Shown piece by piece: positions 8,195 to 17,585 of a DNA stretch of 64,000 nucleotides (within the stretch, counting starts at the first letter, position 1; every line of letters starts with the position of its first letter). The notes beneath the pieces are model-generated. The model had not been told where the DNA came from. It worked only from the letters and a program-made list of their open reading frames with translations, and made no database searches. Position numbers and translations under genes: made by a program. The DNA lies in NCBI GenBank assembly GCA_002422425.1, contig DIVG01000073.1, positions 176,392-240,391 of the forward strand. The letters run 5' to 3'. The DNA is from Akkermansiaceae bacterium UBA6138 (lineage in GTDB: Bacteria > Verrucomicrobiota > Verrucomicrobiia > Verrucomicrobiales > DEV007).

Positions 8195-8421
8195 AGGAAA
8201 AGGGGCACAAAAACGTGGTGACTCCCGTTCGGGGCTGGAAATCGGGTTTCTACGGTCTTTTCCCCGTTCCCGCAATGTCTTTTGCCGGTTACGGCTACCC
8301 GGGAGGGGATCTTTCAGAGCGCCCCGCAGATTTCCATGTCCGCTGTCCATGGCCCGTTACGGCACAAAATCGGACGCTAACACGCAATTGACCATCGCGA
8401 GTCAAGGCACGAAGCTCGGTA

Positions 8422-10164
8422 ATGAGTAGTTTTGTTAAACATCGATCTCCTACCCACGGGGGCGTGAGGCTTGCACTGGGCCTCGGCATCGTATGGGTCG
8501 TCATCCTTGGGGTGATCTGGTTTGCCTACCGGAATGCGGAGGGTAATGTCGGAGGGTTTTTCCACTTTTTGGCGCGTTTTCACATCCTCATCGTGCATTT
8601 CCCGATCGGCGTCATCTTCCTGGCTGCCCTGATGGAATTCCTCTCCCATTTTACGGCCTTCTCCTACCTCAGGGCTACGGTCCCGTTCACGCTCTGGCTC
8701 TCCTTCCTCGGGGCAATTATGGCTACGGTGGCGGGCTATCTGTTGATGAATGTAGAAGGTTTTGCCGGGCGCGCCCTCGACCTGCACCTTTATTTCGGTC
8801 TCGGCGTGGTCGTTTGCACGCTTCTGTCGCTCGTCTTCTACCTAAGGGAGAAGCGTTTCATCGCCGATATCGCCATCGCCGCATCCGTCTTTACGACCAT
8901 GGCAAGCGGTCACTTCGGCGGAGCAATGGTCCACGAACCAACTTATCTCACCGAATACGCTCCGGCCGCCCTGAAGCCGGCCCTCCTCGTCGGGCTGAGC
9001 GCACCCGCTTCCGAACCGCCGTCTTTTCCCGCTGAAGCCGAAGGACCCTCCGCCGCCGAGGTTCCCATTGGCGAGCGCGTCGTATACACCGATTTCATCG
9101 TTCCGATTCTCGACAAGACCTGTAACGAGTGTCACAACGAAAATAAAATCAAGGGCAAGCTTCGCATGGACACCCACGATCTCCTTCTCGCCGGAGCCGA
9201 GGGATCGGACACCCCCACCGTCGTTCCGGGAAATGTCGATGAGTCCGAACTCATCGTGCGGGTATCCCTGCCCGAAGACGACGACGAATTCATGCCACCG
9301 AAGGGGGATCCGCTCAAGCCCGCCGAGGTGCAGTTGCTCAGCCTCTGGATCAAAGCCGGTGCCGCTGCGGACATGACCATCGCCCAGCTTGGAGATGACC
9401 CGATGATCGCCGCAACCGCTCTCGAAGTCGCAGCAATCCACGCCAGCTCAGAGGAAGGGGTAGCCGAGATCGCACCCGCCAGCTACGCGAGCATCTGGAA
9501 TACTCTCTCCCCCGAGGAACAGATCGCCCGCCTCACTGAAGTCAACGAAGCGGCGGAGCGCTACCACTTCTCTGTCATGCCTGTCTCGGCGGAGGATGAG
9601 CGGCTCCGTGTGAACGTCATCAATGCGGCAAAAGAGTTCGGGGATGAGCAGATCAAACTCCTCGAACCCGTGGCCGAGCGCATCGTCTGGCTCGACCTCG
9701 CCCGCAGCCAGATCACCGACGAGGGCATGAAGTCAATCCGCCTCATGCGCGAACTCGAACGACTCCATCTTGAGAATACTGCCGTGACCGATGCCGGCAT
9801 CGCCAACCTCGCTTCCCTCGGAAAACTGGAATATTTGAATCTTTATGGCACCAAGGTAGGCAACGGTATCTTTGAGACCTTCGCCAAAATCCCGAGCTTG
9901 AAAAAAGTTTACCTCTGGCAGACCGGCGTCGATCCCGCCGAGGCAAAGGCCTTTGAACGCCGCGTGAACCTCGAGATCAATACCGGTGTCGAGCTCGCCG
10001 CCCCGCCCGCGCCACCCGCTCCGCAGGAGATCAAAGCCCCGGCCGAAGCGCCCAAACCCGCCGAGCCGAAGACCGATGTGCCAAAACCGGCCGAAGCACC
10101 TCCGGCTCCGGCAGCAACTCCGGCGACACCTCCTGCCCCGCCAGCGGAAAAGAAAGCCCCCTGA
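8422..10164 (+). CDS. DUF2231 membrane domain fused to planctomycete-type cytochrome c and LRR repeats
   Basis: 580 residues in four parts. Residues about 13-170 are hydrophobic with four or five membrane helices and the DUF2231 signature FHILIVHFPIGVIFLAALME. Residues about 215-315 form a planctomycete-type cytochrome c with the haem motif CNECH and distal MPPKGDP, whose Met is the likely axial ligand. Residues about 405-510 contain leucine-rich repeats (IVWLDLARSQITDEGMKSI, LEYLNLYGTKVGNG). The tail from about 525 is Pro/Ala-rich. The cytochrome and LRR parts should face the periplasm. It starts a plus-strand run with ResB and CcsA, which would attach its haem. The electron donor is unknown; the LRR part may bind a partner. 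Confidence 0.85.
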   Translation: MSSFVKHRSPTHGGVRLALGLGIVWVVILGVIWFAYRNAEGNVGGFFHFLARFHILIVHFPIGVIFLAALMEFLSHFTAFSYLRATVPFTLWLSFLGAIMATVAGYLLMNVEGFAGRALDLHLYFGLGVVVCTLLSLVFYLREKRFIADIAIAASVFTTMASGHFGGAMVHEPTYLTEYAPAALKPALLVGLSAPASEPPSFPAEAEGPSAAEVPIGERVVYTDFIVPILDKTCNECHNENKIKGKLRMDTHDLLLAGAEGSDTPTVVPGNVDESELIVRVSLPEDDDEFMPPKGDPLKPAEVQLLSLWIKAGAAADMTIAQLGDDPMIAATALEVAAIHASSEEGVAEIAPASYASIWNTLSPEEQIARLTEVNEAAERYHFSVMPVSAEDERLRVNVINAAKEFGDEQIKLLEPVAERIVWLDLARSQITDEGMKSIRLMRELERLHLENTAVTDAGIANLASLGKLEYLNLYGTKVGNGIFETFAKIPSLKKVYLWQTGVDPAEAKAFERRVNLEINTGVELAAPPAPPAPQEIKAPAEAPKPAEPKTDVPKPAEAPPAPAATPATPPAPPAEKKAP

Positions 10165-10280
10165 ACCACGACTTCCCTTGATTCGGGGATGATCCTCGAC
10201 GAAATCCTACCCGCAATCGCGGCTCTTTTTGAGCACTCCCCCCGCGACGGTGGTCGTATTTACTCATTGAGCAAATCCCC

Positions 10281-10940
10281 ATGATGTTACGCTATTCCTT
10301 ATCCTTTCTCCTCGCGGTCCCGGCGCTCCTGCTCCTCGTCGGTTGTGGAGATTCGGAGATCACTCCCGCTCTCATCGAACGCTCTCTGTCTGATTCGGAG
10401 AAGAACTTTAAAATCGCCGAATCCAGCACCGAGCGGTTCCGTTACCAAACCTCTCCCTCCGTCGGCGGGACGAGTGCCGCTGCGGAAAACACGGGCGGTC
10501 CCAAACTTGTCTATGATACCCCCGAAGGCTGGACCGAAAAGCCCGGATCGGCCATGCGTGACATCAACTTTTCGATCGGCGAAAACGCCGAGGCCGAGTG
10601 CTACGTCGCCCGTCTCCCCGGAGTCGGCGGCGGATTGCTTGCCAACGTGAACCGCTGGCGGTCACAGATGGGGGCCGAGCCCCTCACCGGGGAGCAGGTG
10701 GCAGCGCTCCCGACCAAGACGCTCTTCGGGCAGCAGGCCAGTTTTGTGGCGATCGATGGCAACTACACTCCCGGCATGGGTTCGACGGACACCTTTGAAA
10801 ACTATCGGCTCCTCGGGCTGATCCTCGCCTCCGACGCCGGGGCTGTTTTCGTCAAAATGACCGGCCCAAAGGACCTCATCACGAAGAACGAGGCCGCCTT
10901 CGACCAGTTCACGCAGTCCATCGACGTGAATCTCAACTAA
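10281..10940 (+). CDS. Lipoprotein of unknown function
   Basis: 219 residues with a lipoprotein signal: MMLRYSLSFLLAVPALLLLVGCGDS, cleaved before the Cys of LVGC. A second ATG three bases later is an equally likely start. The mature part has TPEGWTEKPGSAMRDINFSI and later FVKMTGP, which resembles small secreted proteins with a PsbP/YbgF-like layout, but no family was recognised with confidence. It sits 15 bp before resB, so it is probably co-transcribed with cytochrome maturation and may help haem delivery or the upstream cytochrome; this is inferred from position only. Confidence 0.75.
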   Translation: MMLRYSLSFLLAVPALLLLVGCGDSEITPALIERSLSDSEKNFKIAESSTERFRYQTSPSVGGTSAAAENTGGPKLVYDTPEGWTEKPGSAMRDINFSIGENAEAECYVARLPGVGGGLLANVNRWRSQMGAEPLTGEQVAALPTKTLFGQQASFVAIDGNYTPGMGSTDTFENYRLLGLILASDAGAVFVKMTGPKDLITKNEAAFDQFTQSIDVNLN

Positions 10941-10955
10941 TCTCCCCCCATCTCC

Positions 10956-12203
10956 ATGGCTAAAGCTCCCACCGACTGGTCTCCTTCCAACTGGCCGCGG
11001 CTCCTCTACCGCTTCTTCACTTCTTTCAAGCTCGCCACAGTGATTCTCGTTTTCATGACCGTGGTGACCCTGCTGGGCACTCTCGGTCAGGTCGATAATG
11101 GTCTCCACGCGGCAAAGGTGAAGTATTTTCACTCCTTCGTCTTTTCGGAAAAGATTTTCGGAATTCCCGTAATCCTGCCGGGCGGGCTGCTCCTCATGAT
11201 CATCCTTTTCATCAACATGACCCTCGGGGCGATCGTGAAAGTGCGCAAACGCTGGAAGGGTGCCGGCCTCCTCGTTTCCCACTTCGGCATGCTCATGCTC
11301 CTCGCGGGCGGCTTCATCACCTGGGCCTTCTCAACCGACGGCTACATGGCGCTCTACCCCGGCATGTCGACAAACCGTGTCGAGAGTTACCGCGAGTGGC
11401 AGCTCGAAATCATCCCGCTCTCGACGGATGGCATTGCTGAAAAGGCGTGGATCTATCCAGCCGAAAGTCTTGAGACAATGTATTCCGACGAGCAGCGCGT
11501 CATCAAGGCTGAGTCCCTCCCCTTTGACGTCGTCATCAACGGCTACTCGAAGAACGCCACCCCCATCCCCGTGTCCGCCCCCATGGCGGCGGGCGTCACC
11601 GGCCGTGAACTCGACGGATTCAAACTCTCCCCGCAAAAGCCTTCCAAAGAGGCCGAGCAAAACCTGCCCGGCTGTTTTGTCGAATTTCGCCCGCGCGACG
11701 GCTCGGCCCCGGTCGAGGCCATCCTCTGGGCCGGTTCCTACCGCTTTGATCCCCGGGAAAAGCCCATGCCCTTCACGTTCACGGTCAATGGCCAGCTCTA
11801 CGGGGCGCTCCTCGTGAAAAAGTCGTGGACCGTGCCTTTTACGGTGCGTCTCGATGAGTTCATCTTCGAACGTCACCCGGGTGTGATGACGGCCCGCAAT
11901 TATGAGAGCCGCGTCACCCGCTTCGAAGAAGCCCAGCCTGACAAACCGCTCGAAATCAAAATGAACGAGCCCATGCGTCATGCAGGCTACACCTTCTTCC
12001 AGGAGTCTTTTGGCCCGTCCGGCTCGCAACCAGGCGACGAGATGTTCTCCCAGTTCGCTGTCGCCAACAACCCCGCCGACCAGTGGCCGCTCTGGGCCCT
12101 CATCATCAACGGCATCGGCCTCGGGATCCATTTTGTCATCATGCTGGTGAACTTCACGGTCCGCGCCCGCAACAAAAGACTCAGCCTGCCTGCCCTCTCA
12201 TGA
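10956..12203 (+). CDS. resB: Cytochrome c biogenesis protein ResB/Ccs1
   Basis: 415 residues with the ResB layout: helices near residues 25-45 (LATVILVFMTVVTLLGTLGQ), 70-90 (GIPVILPGGLLLMIILFIN) and 105-125 (LLVSHFGMLMLLAGGFITW), a large periplasmic domain (130-365) with MNEPMRHAGYTFFQ, and a last helix (WALIINGIGLGIHFVIMLVNF). ResB forms the periplasmic haem-apocytochrome ligation complex of System II with CcsA. The stop overlaps the next start as ATGA, so the two are translationally coupled. Clients in the window include the cytochromes at 8422, 16175 and 45189. Confidence 0.88.
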   Translation: MAKAPTDWSPSNWPRLLYRFFTSFKLATVILVFMTVVTLLGTLGQVDNGLHAAKVKYFHSFVFSEKIFGIPVILPGGLLLMIILFINMTLGAIVKVRKRWKGAGLLVSHFGMLMLLAGGFITWAFSTDGYMALYPGMSTNRVESYREWQLEIIPLSTDGIAEKAWIYPAESLETMYSDEQRVIKAESLPFDVVINGYSKNATPIPVSAPMAAGVTGRELDGFKLSPQKPSKEAEQNLPGCFVEFRPRDGSAPVEAILWAGSYRFDPREKPMPFTFTVNGQLYGALLVKKSWTVPFTVRLDEFIFERHPGVMTARNYESRVTRFEEAQPDKPLEIKMNEPMRHAGYTFFQESFGPSGSQPGDEMFSQFAVANNPADQWPLWALIINGIGLGIHFVIMLVNFTVRARNKRLSLPALS

Positions 12204-14245
12204 AGCGAAACTCCCCCGCCCTCCTCGCTCTTGCGATTCTCGGCCTTCTCCCGCTCGGTCTCTCCGCCCGCGAGGTCCCCAAATCGGCCCTGCAAAACTA
12301 CGTCCCGTGGGAAGACGAGACCGTGCACACCTTTGAAAACCTCCTCGTGCAGCAGGATGGTCGGGTAAAGCCGCTCTATACGGTGGCCCGCTTCACCCTG
12401 CTGCAGTTCAGCGGGAAATCCAAGGTCTCGTTCCAGACCCGGGACGGCGAAACCCACAGCATCCACTACGCCGCCTGGCTTCTGGATGTGCTCTTCCGCG
12501 GCCAGATCGCGAAGGATCTCCCTGTCTTCATCGTCGATGACTCCGCCGCCGTCGTCCAGATCGGGGTCTCTCCGAAATCGAAGCGCGATCGCTACTCCTA
12601 TAACGAACTCGTCACGGGCCGGGCCAAGCTCGCCGAACTCGGCGCCCAGTATGCCGAGAAACAGAGCCAGTATGAAAAGAGCGAAAAACGCGACGCGCAA
12701 TACGAACTCGATCGCATCGAGGGCATGATCCTCACCCTCGGCCGCAACATCAGCTCGTTCGAATACCTCGTCGGCCAGTTCGGCTTTGCCCGTCAGGGCG
12801 AGATGCTGGTGAATGAAAACATCCTCCCGCAGGAACTCACCGATCTCGCGAAGCGACTCGATACCGTCGAGATGCTCGAGAAAATGCCCGAGATGACAAT
12901 CGAGCAACTCGTCCAGACGATACGTCAGCAGCCCAGCGAGTCCGAAGACGAGCGCACCTTCAGCGGAGCCCTGCGCCTCTTTTTCTTCCACGCCAACTCC
13001 GCGCGGGGCCTCAATCTTTTTCCGCCGCAGGAAAAGGACAATGAAGTCTGGGTCTCAGGCGGCGACACCCTCCTCGCCGGTCTCGCCTCGAAGGAGGTCC
13101 GTCCCTGGGCCACCGAACAGCTCGGCAGCATCCGCGAACTCGTCCTCGCGCAAAAAGAGGGCGAAGCGGCCTTCCACGAAGCGCTCAAAGCATTCTCGAC
13201 AAAACAAAACGCCATCGCCGATGAGCGGGGCGAGGGCAAATATTCCGAGATGGAGATCACCCTCTATCGTGGAAAGTGGTTCAGCTATTCGCTCTACTGC
13301 TTCGTCATCGCCTTTGTCGTGATGGCCTTCAGCTGGCTCACCCCGGCAAGCCGCGTCGGAGGTTTCCTCATTCTCGGGGCCGGTCTTCTCGCCCTCCTCG
13401 GGCTTGTCCTCGACGTCTACGGGATCACCCTACGCTCCATCATCCGCCAGCGCCCCCCGATCACGAATCTCTACGACACCGTCCTTTTCATCACCGCCAC
13501 CGCCGTGCTCCTGGGGCTCCTCATCGAATACTTCACCCGCGTCGGGATCGGCACCCTCGTCGCTGTCGTCTCGGGCGTCATGGGCATGTTCCTCGCGATG
13601 AAATACGAGGCCAAAGAGGCGACCGACACCATCACCCAGCTCGTCGCCGTGCTCGACACGAACTTCTGGCTCGCCACCCACGTCACCATCATCAACATCG
13701 GCTACGCCGCCGGACTGGTCGCCGCGATCATCGGTGTCATTTACCTCGCGGGGCGCTTTGTCATGATGCTAATGGGCAAAACCAACAAGGAGTTCTTCCA
13801 GGTTCTCACCCGCATGAACTACGGCGTGATCTGTTTCTGCCTCTTTTTCTCCCTCGTCGGCACCGTCCTCGGCGGGATCTGGGCGAACTACAGCTGGGGA
13901 CGCTTCTGGGGTTGGGACCCCAAGGAAAACGGTGCCCTCATGATCTGTCTCTGGACCCTCGTGATCCTCCACGGCCGCATGGGCGGAATGATCCGTGAGA
14001 TCGGCATCCACATGAACAGCCTCATTCTCGCGATCATCGTCACCTTCAGCTGGTGGGGGGTCAACAACCTTGGCGTCGGGCTGCACAGCTACGGCTTCAC
14101 CGAAGGTGTCTGGGGCGCTCTTTACGGCTCGTGGGCCGTGCTTGGCGTCTTCCTGCTCATGGGGGTGGCCGTCTGGTTCCGTGACAGAAGCGCCAAGGCA
14201 TCGCGCGACAACCTCGCCGCTCCCAAACCCACCGTCACCGCCTGA
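12200..14245 (+). CDS. ccsA: Cytochrome c biogenesis protein CcsA (ResC) with long N-terminal domain
   Basis: 681 residues from ATG 12200, which overlaps the resB stop and is followed by a signal-like stretch (MKRNSPALLALAILGLLPLG). Residues about 25-370 form a soluble, partly coiled-coil periplasmic region (AEKQSQYEKSEKRDAQYELD); this is longer than in classical CcsA. From about residue 380 there are eight or so membrane helices, with the haem-handling motif WGRFWGWDPKENGAL near residue 565 and conserved His residues around it. It exports and presents haem for ligation with ResB. An in-frame upstream ATG at 12083 lies inside resB and was rejected. Confidence 0.9.
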   Translation: MKRNSPALLALAILGLLPLGLSAREVPKSALQNYVPWEDETVHTFENLLVQQDGRVKPLYTVARFTLLQFSGKSKVSFQTRDGETHSIHYAAWLLDVLFRGQIAKDLPVFIVDDSAAVVQIGVSPKSKRDRYSYNELVTGRAKLAELGAQYAEKQSQYEKSEKRDAQYELDRIEGMILTLGRNISSFEYLVGQFGFARQGEMLVNENILPQELTDLAKRLDTVEMLEKMPEMTIEQLVQTIRQQPSESEDERTFSGALRLFFFHANSARGLNLFPPQEKDNEVWVSGGDTLLAGLASKEVRPWATEQLGSIRELVLAQKEGEAAFHEALKAFSTKQNAIADERGEGKYSEMEITLYRGKWFSYSLYCFVIAFVVMAFSWLTPASRVGGFLILGAGLLALLGLVLDVYGITLRSIIRQRPPITNLYDTVLFITATAVLLGLLIEYFTRVGIGTLVAVVSGVMGMFLAMKYEAKEATDTITQLVAVLDTNFWLATHVTIINIGYAAGLVAAIIGVIYLAGRFVMMLMGKTNKEFFQVLTRMNYGVICFCLFFSLVGTVLGGIWANYSWGRFWGWDPKENGALMICLWTLVILHGRMGGMIREIGIHMNSLILAIIVTFSWWGVNNLGVGLHSYGFTEGVWGALYGSWAVLGVFLLMGVAVWFRDRSAKASRDNLAAPKPTVTA

Positions 14246-14313
14246 GCCCGGAAGGGATCCCTCTCACGATCTTCGAATTGGCATTTTCTGAAACTGTGTC
14301 TACTATTTCCGTC

Positions 14314-14403
14314 ATGTCTATCTTCCTCGGACTCGTAATCGCTGTTTTTTTCCTCCTCCTCGGTGTCCTCGCCTTCCAGTATCTCCTGAAAGGCGAAAAT
14401 TGA
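14314..14403 (+). CDS. 29-residue single-helix membrane peptide
   Basis: ATG 14314 to TGA 14401-14403 encodes MSIFLGLVIAVFFLLLGVLA followed by FQYLLKGEN. It is one uninterrupted hydrophobic helix with a short polar tail, like the small subunits CcoS or CydX of respiratory complexes, but no specific family match can be claimed. It lies 68 bp after ccsA on the same strand, so it could be the last member of that transcript. It is too short for usual gene calls. Confidence 0.5.
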   Translation: MSIFLGLVIAVFFLLLGVLAFQYLLKGEN

Positions 14404-14494
14404 GCGGCAGTGACAGCGGGAGCTCTTTCCCCCGTTCCCGTCATTTAAGGCCCCGCCATTCGGGGACACGGTGCCACGTGAACCGCCGCACCCG

Positions 14495-15898
14495 ATGAGA
14501 CGCAAGACCAAGATCATCGCCACCCTCGGACCCGCGACCCAGAGCCCCGAGGCCGTCCGGAATCTCCTCCTCGCCGGGGCAAATATTTTCAGGCTCAACA
14601 TGAGCCATGCCCCCCACGACTGGACACGGGATCTCGTCGGCACGATCCGGAGCAATGCGGCTGAGATCGGGGTAAATGTCGCCACCCTCATCGACCTGCA
14701 AGGCCCCTCTATCCGCACCGGCGATGTAGCGGAAAAACTCGTCCTGACCCGCGGCGACCTGCTCGAGTTTCGCAATGCCGGTCTTGAGCCCGCCCTCCCC
14801 CTCTCCGTCTCGACGAATTACGACAAGCTCCACGAGGATGTCGCGGTGGACAACGTCATGCTCGTGGACAATGGCGAGATCCATGTCCGCATCCTCCGCA
14901 TTGAGGAAGGCCGCCTCACCTGCGAAGTCCTCACCGACGGCACGATGGGCTCGCGCCGCCACATCAACCTGCCTGGGATACGGGTCAATCTGCCCGTTCT
15001 CACGGAGAAGGACATGCACGACCTCGACCTCGCCGCCGAGCTTGCGGTCGACTACGTTGCGATCAGTTTCGTGCGCGATGCCGAACACGTCAGCTACCTG
15101 CGCGAGCAACTCGTCGCTCGCGGATGCGCCGCCTTGATCGTTTCCAAAATCGAGGATCAGGAGGCCGTCAAGCACCTCACCGGCATCATTGAGGAATCCG
15201 ACGCCATCATGGTCGCGCGGGGCGATCTCGGGATCGAGGTCCACATTGAGGAACTGCCCATCGTGCAGCGCACCATCGTGAGAGAATGCGCCCGCATCGG
15301 CCGCAAGGTCATCGTCGCGACCCACATGCTCGAGTCTATGATCGAAAATCCGGTCCCCACCCGGGCCGAGGTCACCGACGTCTCCAACGCCGTCTTCGAG
15401 CAGGCTGACGCCGTCATGGTGAGCGGGGAAACCTCCGTCGGGCGCTACCCCGTGAAATGCATCGAAATCCTCGACCGCATCGCCCGGCGCATGGAACGCG
15501 AGCCCGGCGCCGGCTTCGCCAAGGCGATCGAGCTCACGAGCGAAAAGCAGCACACCGTGAACTCCGCCGTCGTCCTCGCAAACTCGCTTGAGCACGCCTG
15601 CCTCGTCATCTTCACCGCCCGCGGCATCCTCGCGAACTACGCTGCCCATCAGCGACCCGAACGTGCCGACATCTTCGCCTTTTCACCCGACGAGACCGTG
15701 GTGCGCTCGCTTCTGATGAATCGCGCGGTGACGCCTTTCCAGATGGAAATGGCTGAACATCCCGAAGACAGCATCCGCCGTGCCGTCGATTTCCTGAAGG
15801 AAAAAGGACTCGTCGAGTCGGGCCACCCCGTCGTGATCCTCAGCGACATCCTCAACCGTGACTTCGATACCGAGGCCATCCTGTTGCGCAAAGCCTGA
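14495..15898 (+). CDS. pyk: Pyruvate kinase
   Basis: 467 residues from ATG 14495 (MRRKTKIIATLGPATQ); a GTG at 14471 would add eight residues with no support. Motifs follow the family order: FRLNMSHAPHD, the TLIDLQGPSIRTGD substrate strand, ISFVRDAEHV, VSKIEDQEAVKHL, the active-site MVARGDLGIE, ATHMLESMIENPVPTRAEVTDVSNAVFEQADAVM and SGETSVGRYPV. It converts phosphoenolpyruvate and ADP to pyruvate and ATP in the cytoplasm. It is followed after five bases by a DUF4250 gene, so the two are probably one transcript. Confidence 0.96.
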   Translation: MRRKTKIIATLGPATQSPEAVRNLLLAGANIFRLNMSHAPHDWTRDLVGTIRSNAAEIGVNVATLIDLQGPSIRTGDVAEKLVLTRGDLLEFRNAGLEPALPLSVSTNYDKLHEDVAVDNVMLVDNGEIHVRILRIEEGRLTCEVLTDGTMGSRRHINLPGIRVNLPVLTEKDMHDLDLAAELAVDYVAISFVRDAEHVSYLREQLVARGCAALIVSKIEDQEAVKHLTGIIEESDAIMVARGDLGIEVHIEELPIVQRTIVRECARIGRKVIVATHMLESMIENPVPTRAEVTDVSNAVFEQADAVMVSGETSVGRYPVKCIEILDRIARRMEREPGAGFAKAIELTSEKQHTVNSAVVLANSLEHACLVIFTARGILANYAAHQRPERADIFAFSPDETVVRSLLMNRAVTPFQMEMAEHPEDSIRRAVDFLKEKGLVESGHPVVILSDILNRDFDTEAILLRKA

Positions 15899-15903
15899 CC
15901 GCG

Positions 15904-16113
15904 ATGAAACTGAGCTCGTTTGAGACGATGGACCCGAATCTGCTCCCGGGACTGGTCAACACCGCGCTCCGGAACGATTGTGACGATCTCGACGACCTGG
16001 TCAAAACACACGACATCGACCGCACAACGCTTGAGTCGCGAATGGAGACGCTGGGGTATCGCTACGTGGCAGAGACCAATCAGTTTCGGTCGGTTCCGCG
16101 TGAAGCGGAGTAG
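15904..16113 (+). CDS. DUF4250 domain small protein
   Basis: 69 residues. The pattern MDPNLLPGLVNTALRNDCDD, then LDDLVKTHDIDRTTLESRME, then LGYRYVAETNQF matches DUF4250 proteins, which are short helical proteins of unknown function with a conserved Leu-Asp-rich core and a GYxYxxExNQF end. It follows pyk by five bases on the same strand. The acidic, helical composition suggests a small cytoplasmic adaptor or DNA-associated protein; no function is assigned. Confidence 0.75.
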   Translation: MKLSSFETMDPNLLPGLVNTALRNDCDDLDDLVKTHDIDRTTLESRMETLGYRYVAETNQFRSVPREAE

Positions 16114-16174
16114 AGAACCCCGGCCCTGCCGGGCGACAGGAATGACACCCCTCCTTGCTCCCGAAGGGAACCAC

Positions 16175-16852
16175 TCACTTGTGGGCGTTCACGATCGCCT
16201 CAATCTCACCACGCTTGACGCCGGCAGGGGCATTGACCTCAGCAAACTTGGCACGAGCGGCAGCGGCCTGCTCGACGGTCACGGGAGGAGCACTGTTGCC
16301 CCACTCGTTGCGGGTGTAGGTCAGGACGGCAGCCATCTTCTGGTCATCGAGACCGGCGGCAAGGGAAGCCATCATGCCCATGTAGTCCATGTTTTCCTTA
16401 GCGATTCCCTTCAGGGTCACGAGAAGGGAGAGATCGGGATCACCGAGGAGAATTTTCGAGCCGATCAGACTCGGTGCCATGAGCGCGGGGCCGACCTTGA
16501 TCCCGGAGCCATCGGGTCCGTGACAGGCGGCGCACATCGCGTAGGAAGCCTTCCCGAGTGCGATCACCTCCGGATCGATCGCGGCAGCACCGCCGGCGGG
16601 CGCGGGAGCAGAGGTCACTTCAGCACCGACAGCAGAGGCAGCCGCGACCTTCCCCCCATCGGTCGGGGCCGGGGCGGCAGGAACAGCGGCAGCGACGGGA
16701 GCATCCTCCACTTTCTTATCTTTCATCCCGCCGATGAAGGCGACCCCGACGATGCCGAGCATCACGACGAGTGACAGGGGCACGAGGAAGAGAAAAACGT
16801 TTCCGATGACAGAGAGAATCGGATTTTTCGAGTCGGAAGTTTCGGCGCTCAT
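16175..16852 (-). CDS. Membrane-tethered monohaem cytochrome c
   Basis: 225 residues from ATG 16852 (MSAETSDSKNPILSVIGNVF). One membrane helix at about 15-42 (FLFLVPLSLVVMLGIVGVAF) is followed by an Ala/Pro-rich tether (about 52-100) and a class I cytochrome c domain with haem motif CAACH at about 113-117 and GPALMAPSLIGS after it; the axial Met is probably in the YMGMMASLAAG block. This build is that of a membrane-anchored electron shuttle between periplasmic enzymes and a terminal oxidase. An in-frame start at 17071 runs antisense through the GNAT gene and was rejected. It is convergent with the DUF4250 gene. Confidence 0.88.
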   Translation of the reverse strand: MSAETSDSKNPILSVIGNVFLFLVPLSLVVMLGIVGVAFIGGMKDKKVEDAPVAAAVPAAPAPTDGGKVAAASAVGAEVTSAPAPAGGAAAIDPEVIALGKASYAMCAACHGPDGSGIKVGPALMAPSLIGSKILLGDPDLSLLVTLKGIAKENMDYMGMMASLAAGLDDQKMAAVLTYTRNEWGNSAPPVTVEQAAAARAKFAEVNAPAGVKRGEIEAIVNAHK

Positions 16853-16976
16853 GATTGGGGTGGAAAAAAGCTCTATTTCGGAGGATGTCAATGTGAATGC
16901 CTCGTTAACGGTAAGCATTACGAGGGAATTCGGGGCGCAGGTACTGCCCGGCAATCCTTTTTTCCGTGTTCCAAAC

Positions 16977-17510
16977 ATGAATCCGCCTCCTCCCGCGCCG
17001 CTAACCGGGATCGCTCTGATCCCGGTCACTGAAGCAGCCGTTACCGCGCTCCGCGAAATGGCCTGCCTCATCTGGCCCGTTGCCTACGCCGGGATCATTC
17101 CGGGCTCGCAGATCGACTACATGCTGGAGTGGATGTATGCGGAGGAGTCCATCCATCGCGAGATGGCGGAGGAATCGATCGCCTACCACTGGATCATCAC
17201 CGGGGGGGAAAAAATCGGCTTTCTCGCCGCCGGGCCGGTCGCGGCGGGTGCCCCGTGCCCCCTCAACAAGTGCTACCTTCTCCCCGAACACCAGCGATGC
17301 GGCCACGGCAGCGCCGCGATCGATGCCCTCGCCTCCCTCGTCTCGGCCGCAGGTGCCACCTCGATCGAGTTGCGGGTAAACCGCGAGAACGCCCCTGCGA
17401 TTGCTTTTTACCGGAAGAACGGCTTCGAGGTCTATGCCACGGACTGCCGCCCCATCGGCGGAGGTTTTGTGATGGACGACTATCTCATGCGGCGCGAACT
17501 CGCCGGGTGA
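16977..17510 (+). CDS. GNAT family N-acetyltransferase
   Basis: 177 residues from ATG 16977. An earlier in-frame ATG at 16734 lies antisense in the cytochrome gene and was rejected. The acetyl-CoA site is visible as LLPEHQRCGHGSAAIDALA near residue 100 (the QxxGxG/A loop), followed by ATSIELRVNRENAPAIAFYR and KNGFEVYA, the usual C-terminal motif. It would acetylate a small molecule or protein amine in the cytoplasm; the substrate is unknown. The upstream spacer shared with the divergent cytochrome gene is 124 bp. Confidence 0.85.
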   Translation: MNPPPPAPLTGIALIPVTEAAVTALREMACLIWPVAYAGIIPGSQIDYMLEWMYAEESIHREMAEESIAYHWIITGGEKIGFLAAGPVAAGAPCPLNKCYLLPEHQRCGHGSAAIDALASLVSAAGATSIELRVNRENAPAIAFYRKNGFEVYATDCRPIGGGFVMDDYLMRRELAG

Positions 17511-17585
17511 AATTTTCCGTGGCGAGGGGACGCGATCACCTCGAAACTGTGCCCCTTGGAAAAACGCACCGATACTCAGCCCGAA

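Noticed and set aside
6818..8221. 467-codon plus-strand frame
   Set aside because: Antisense shadow of mpl.
16119..16133. Hairpin CCCGGC-CCT-GCCGGG after the DUF4250 gene as a terminator
   Set aside because: The stem is short and has no T-run on either strand.
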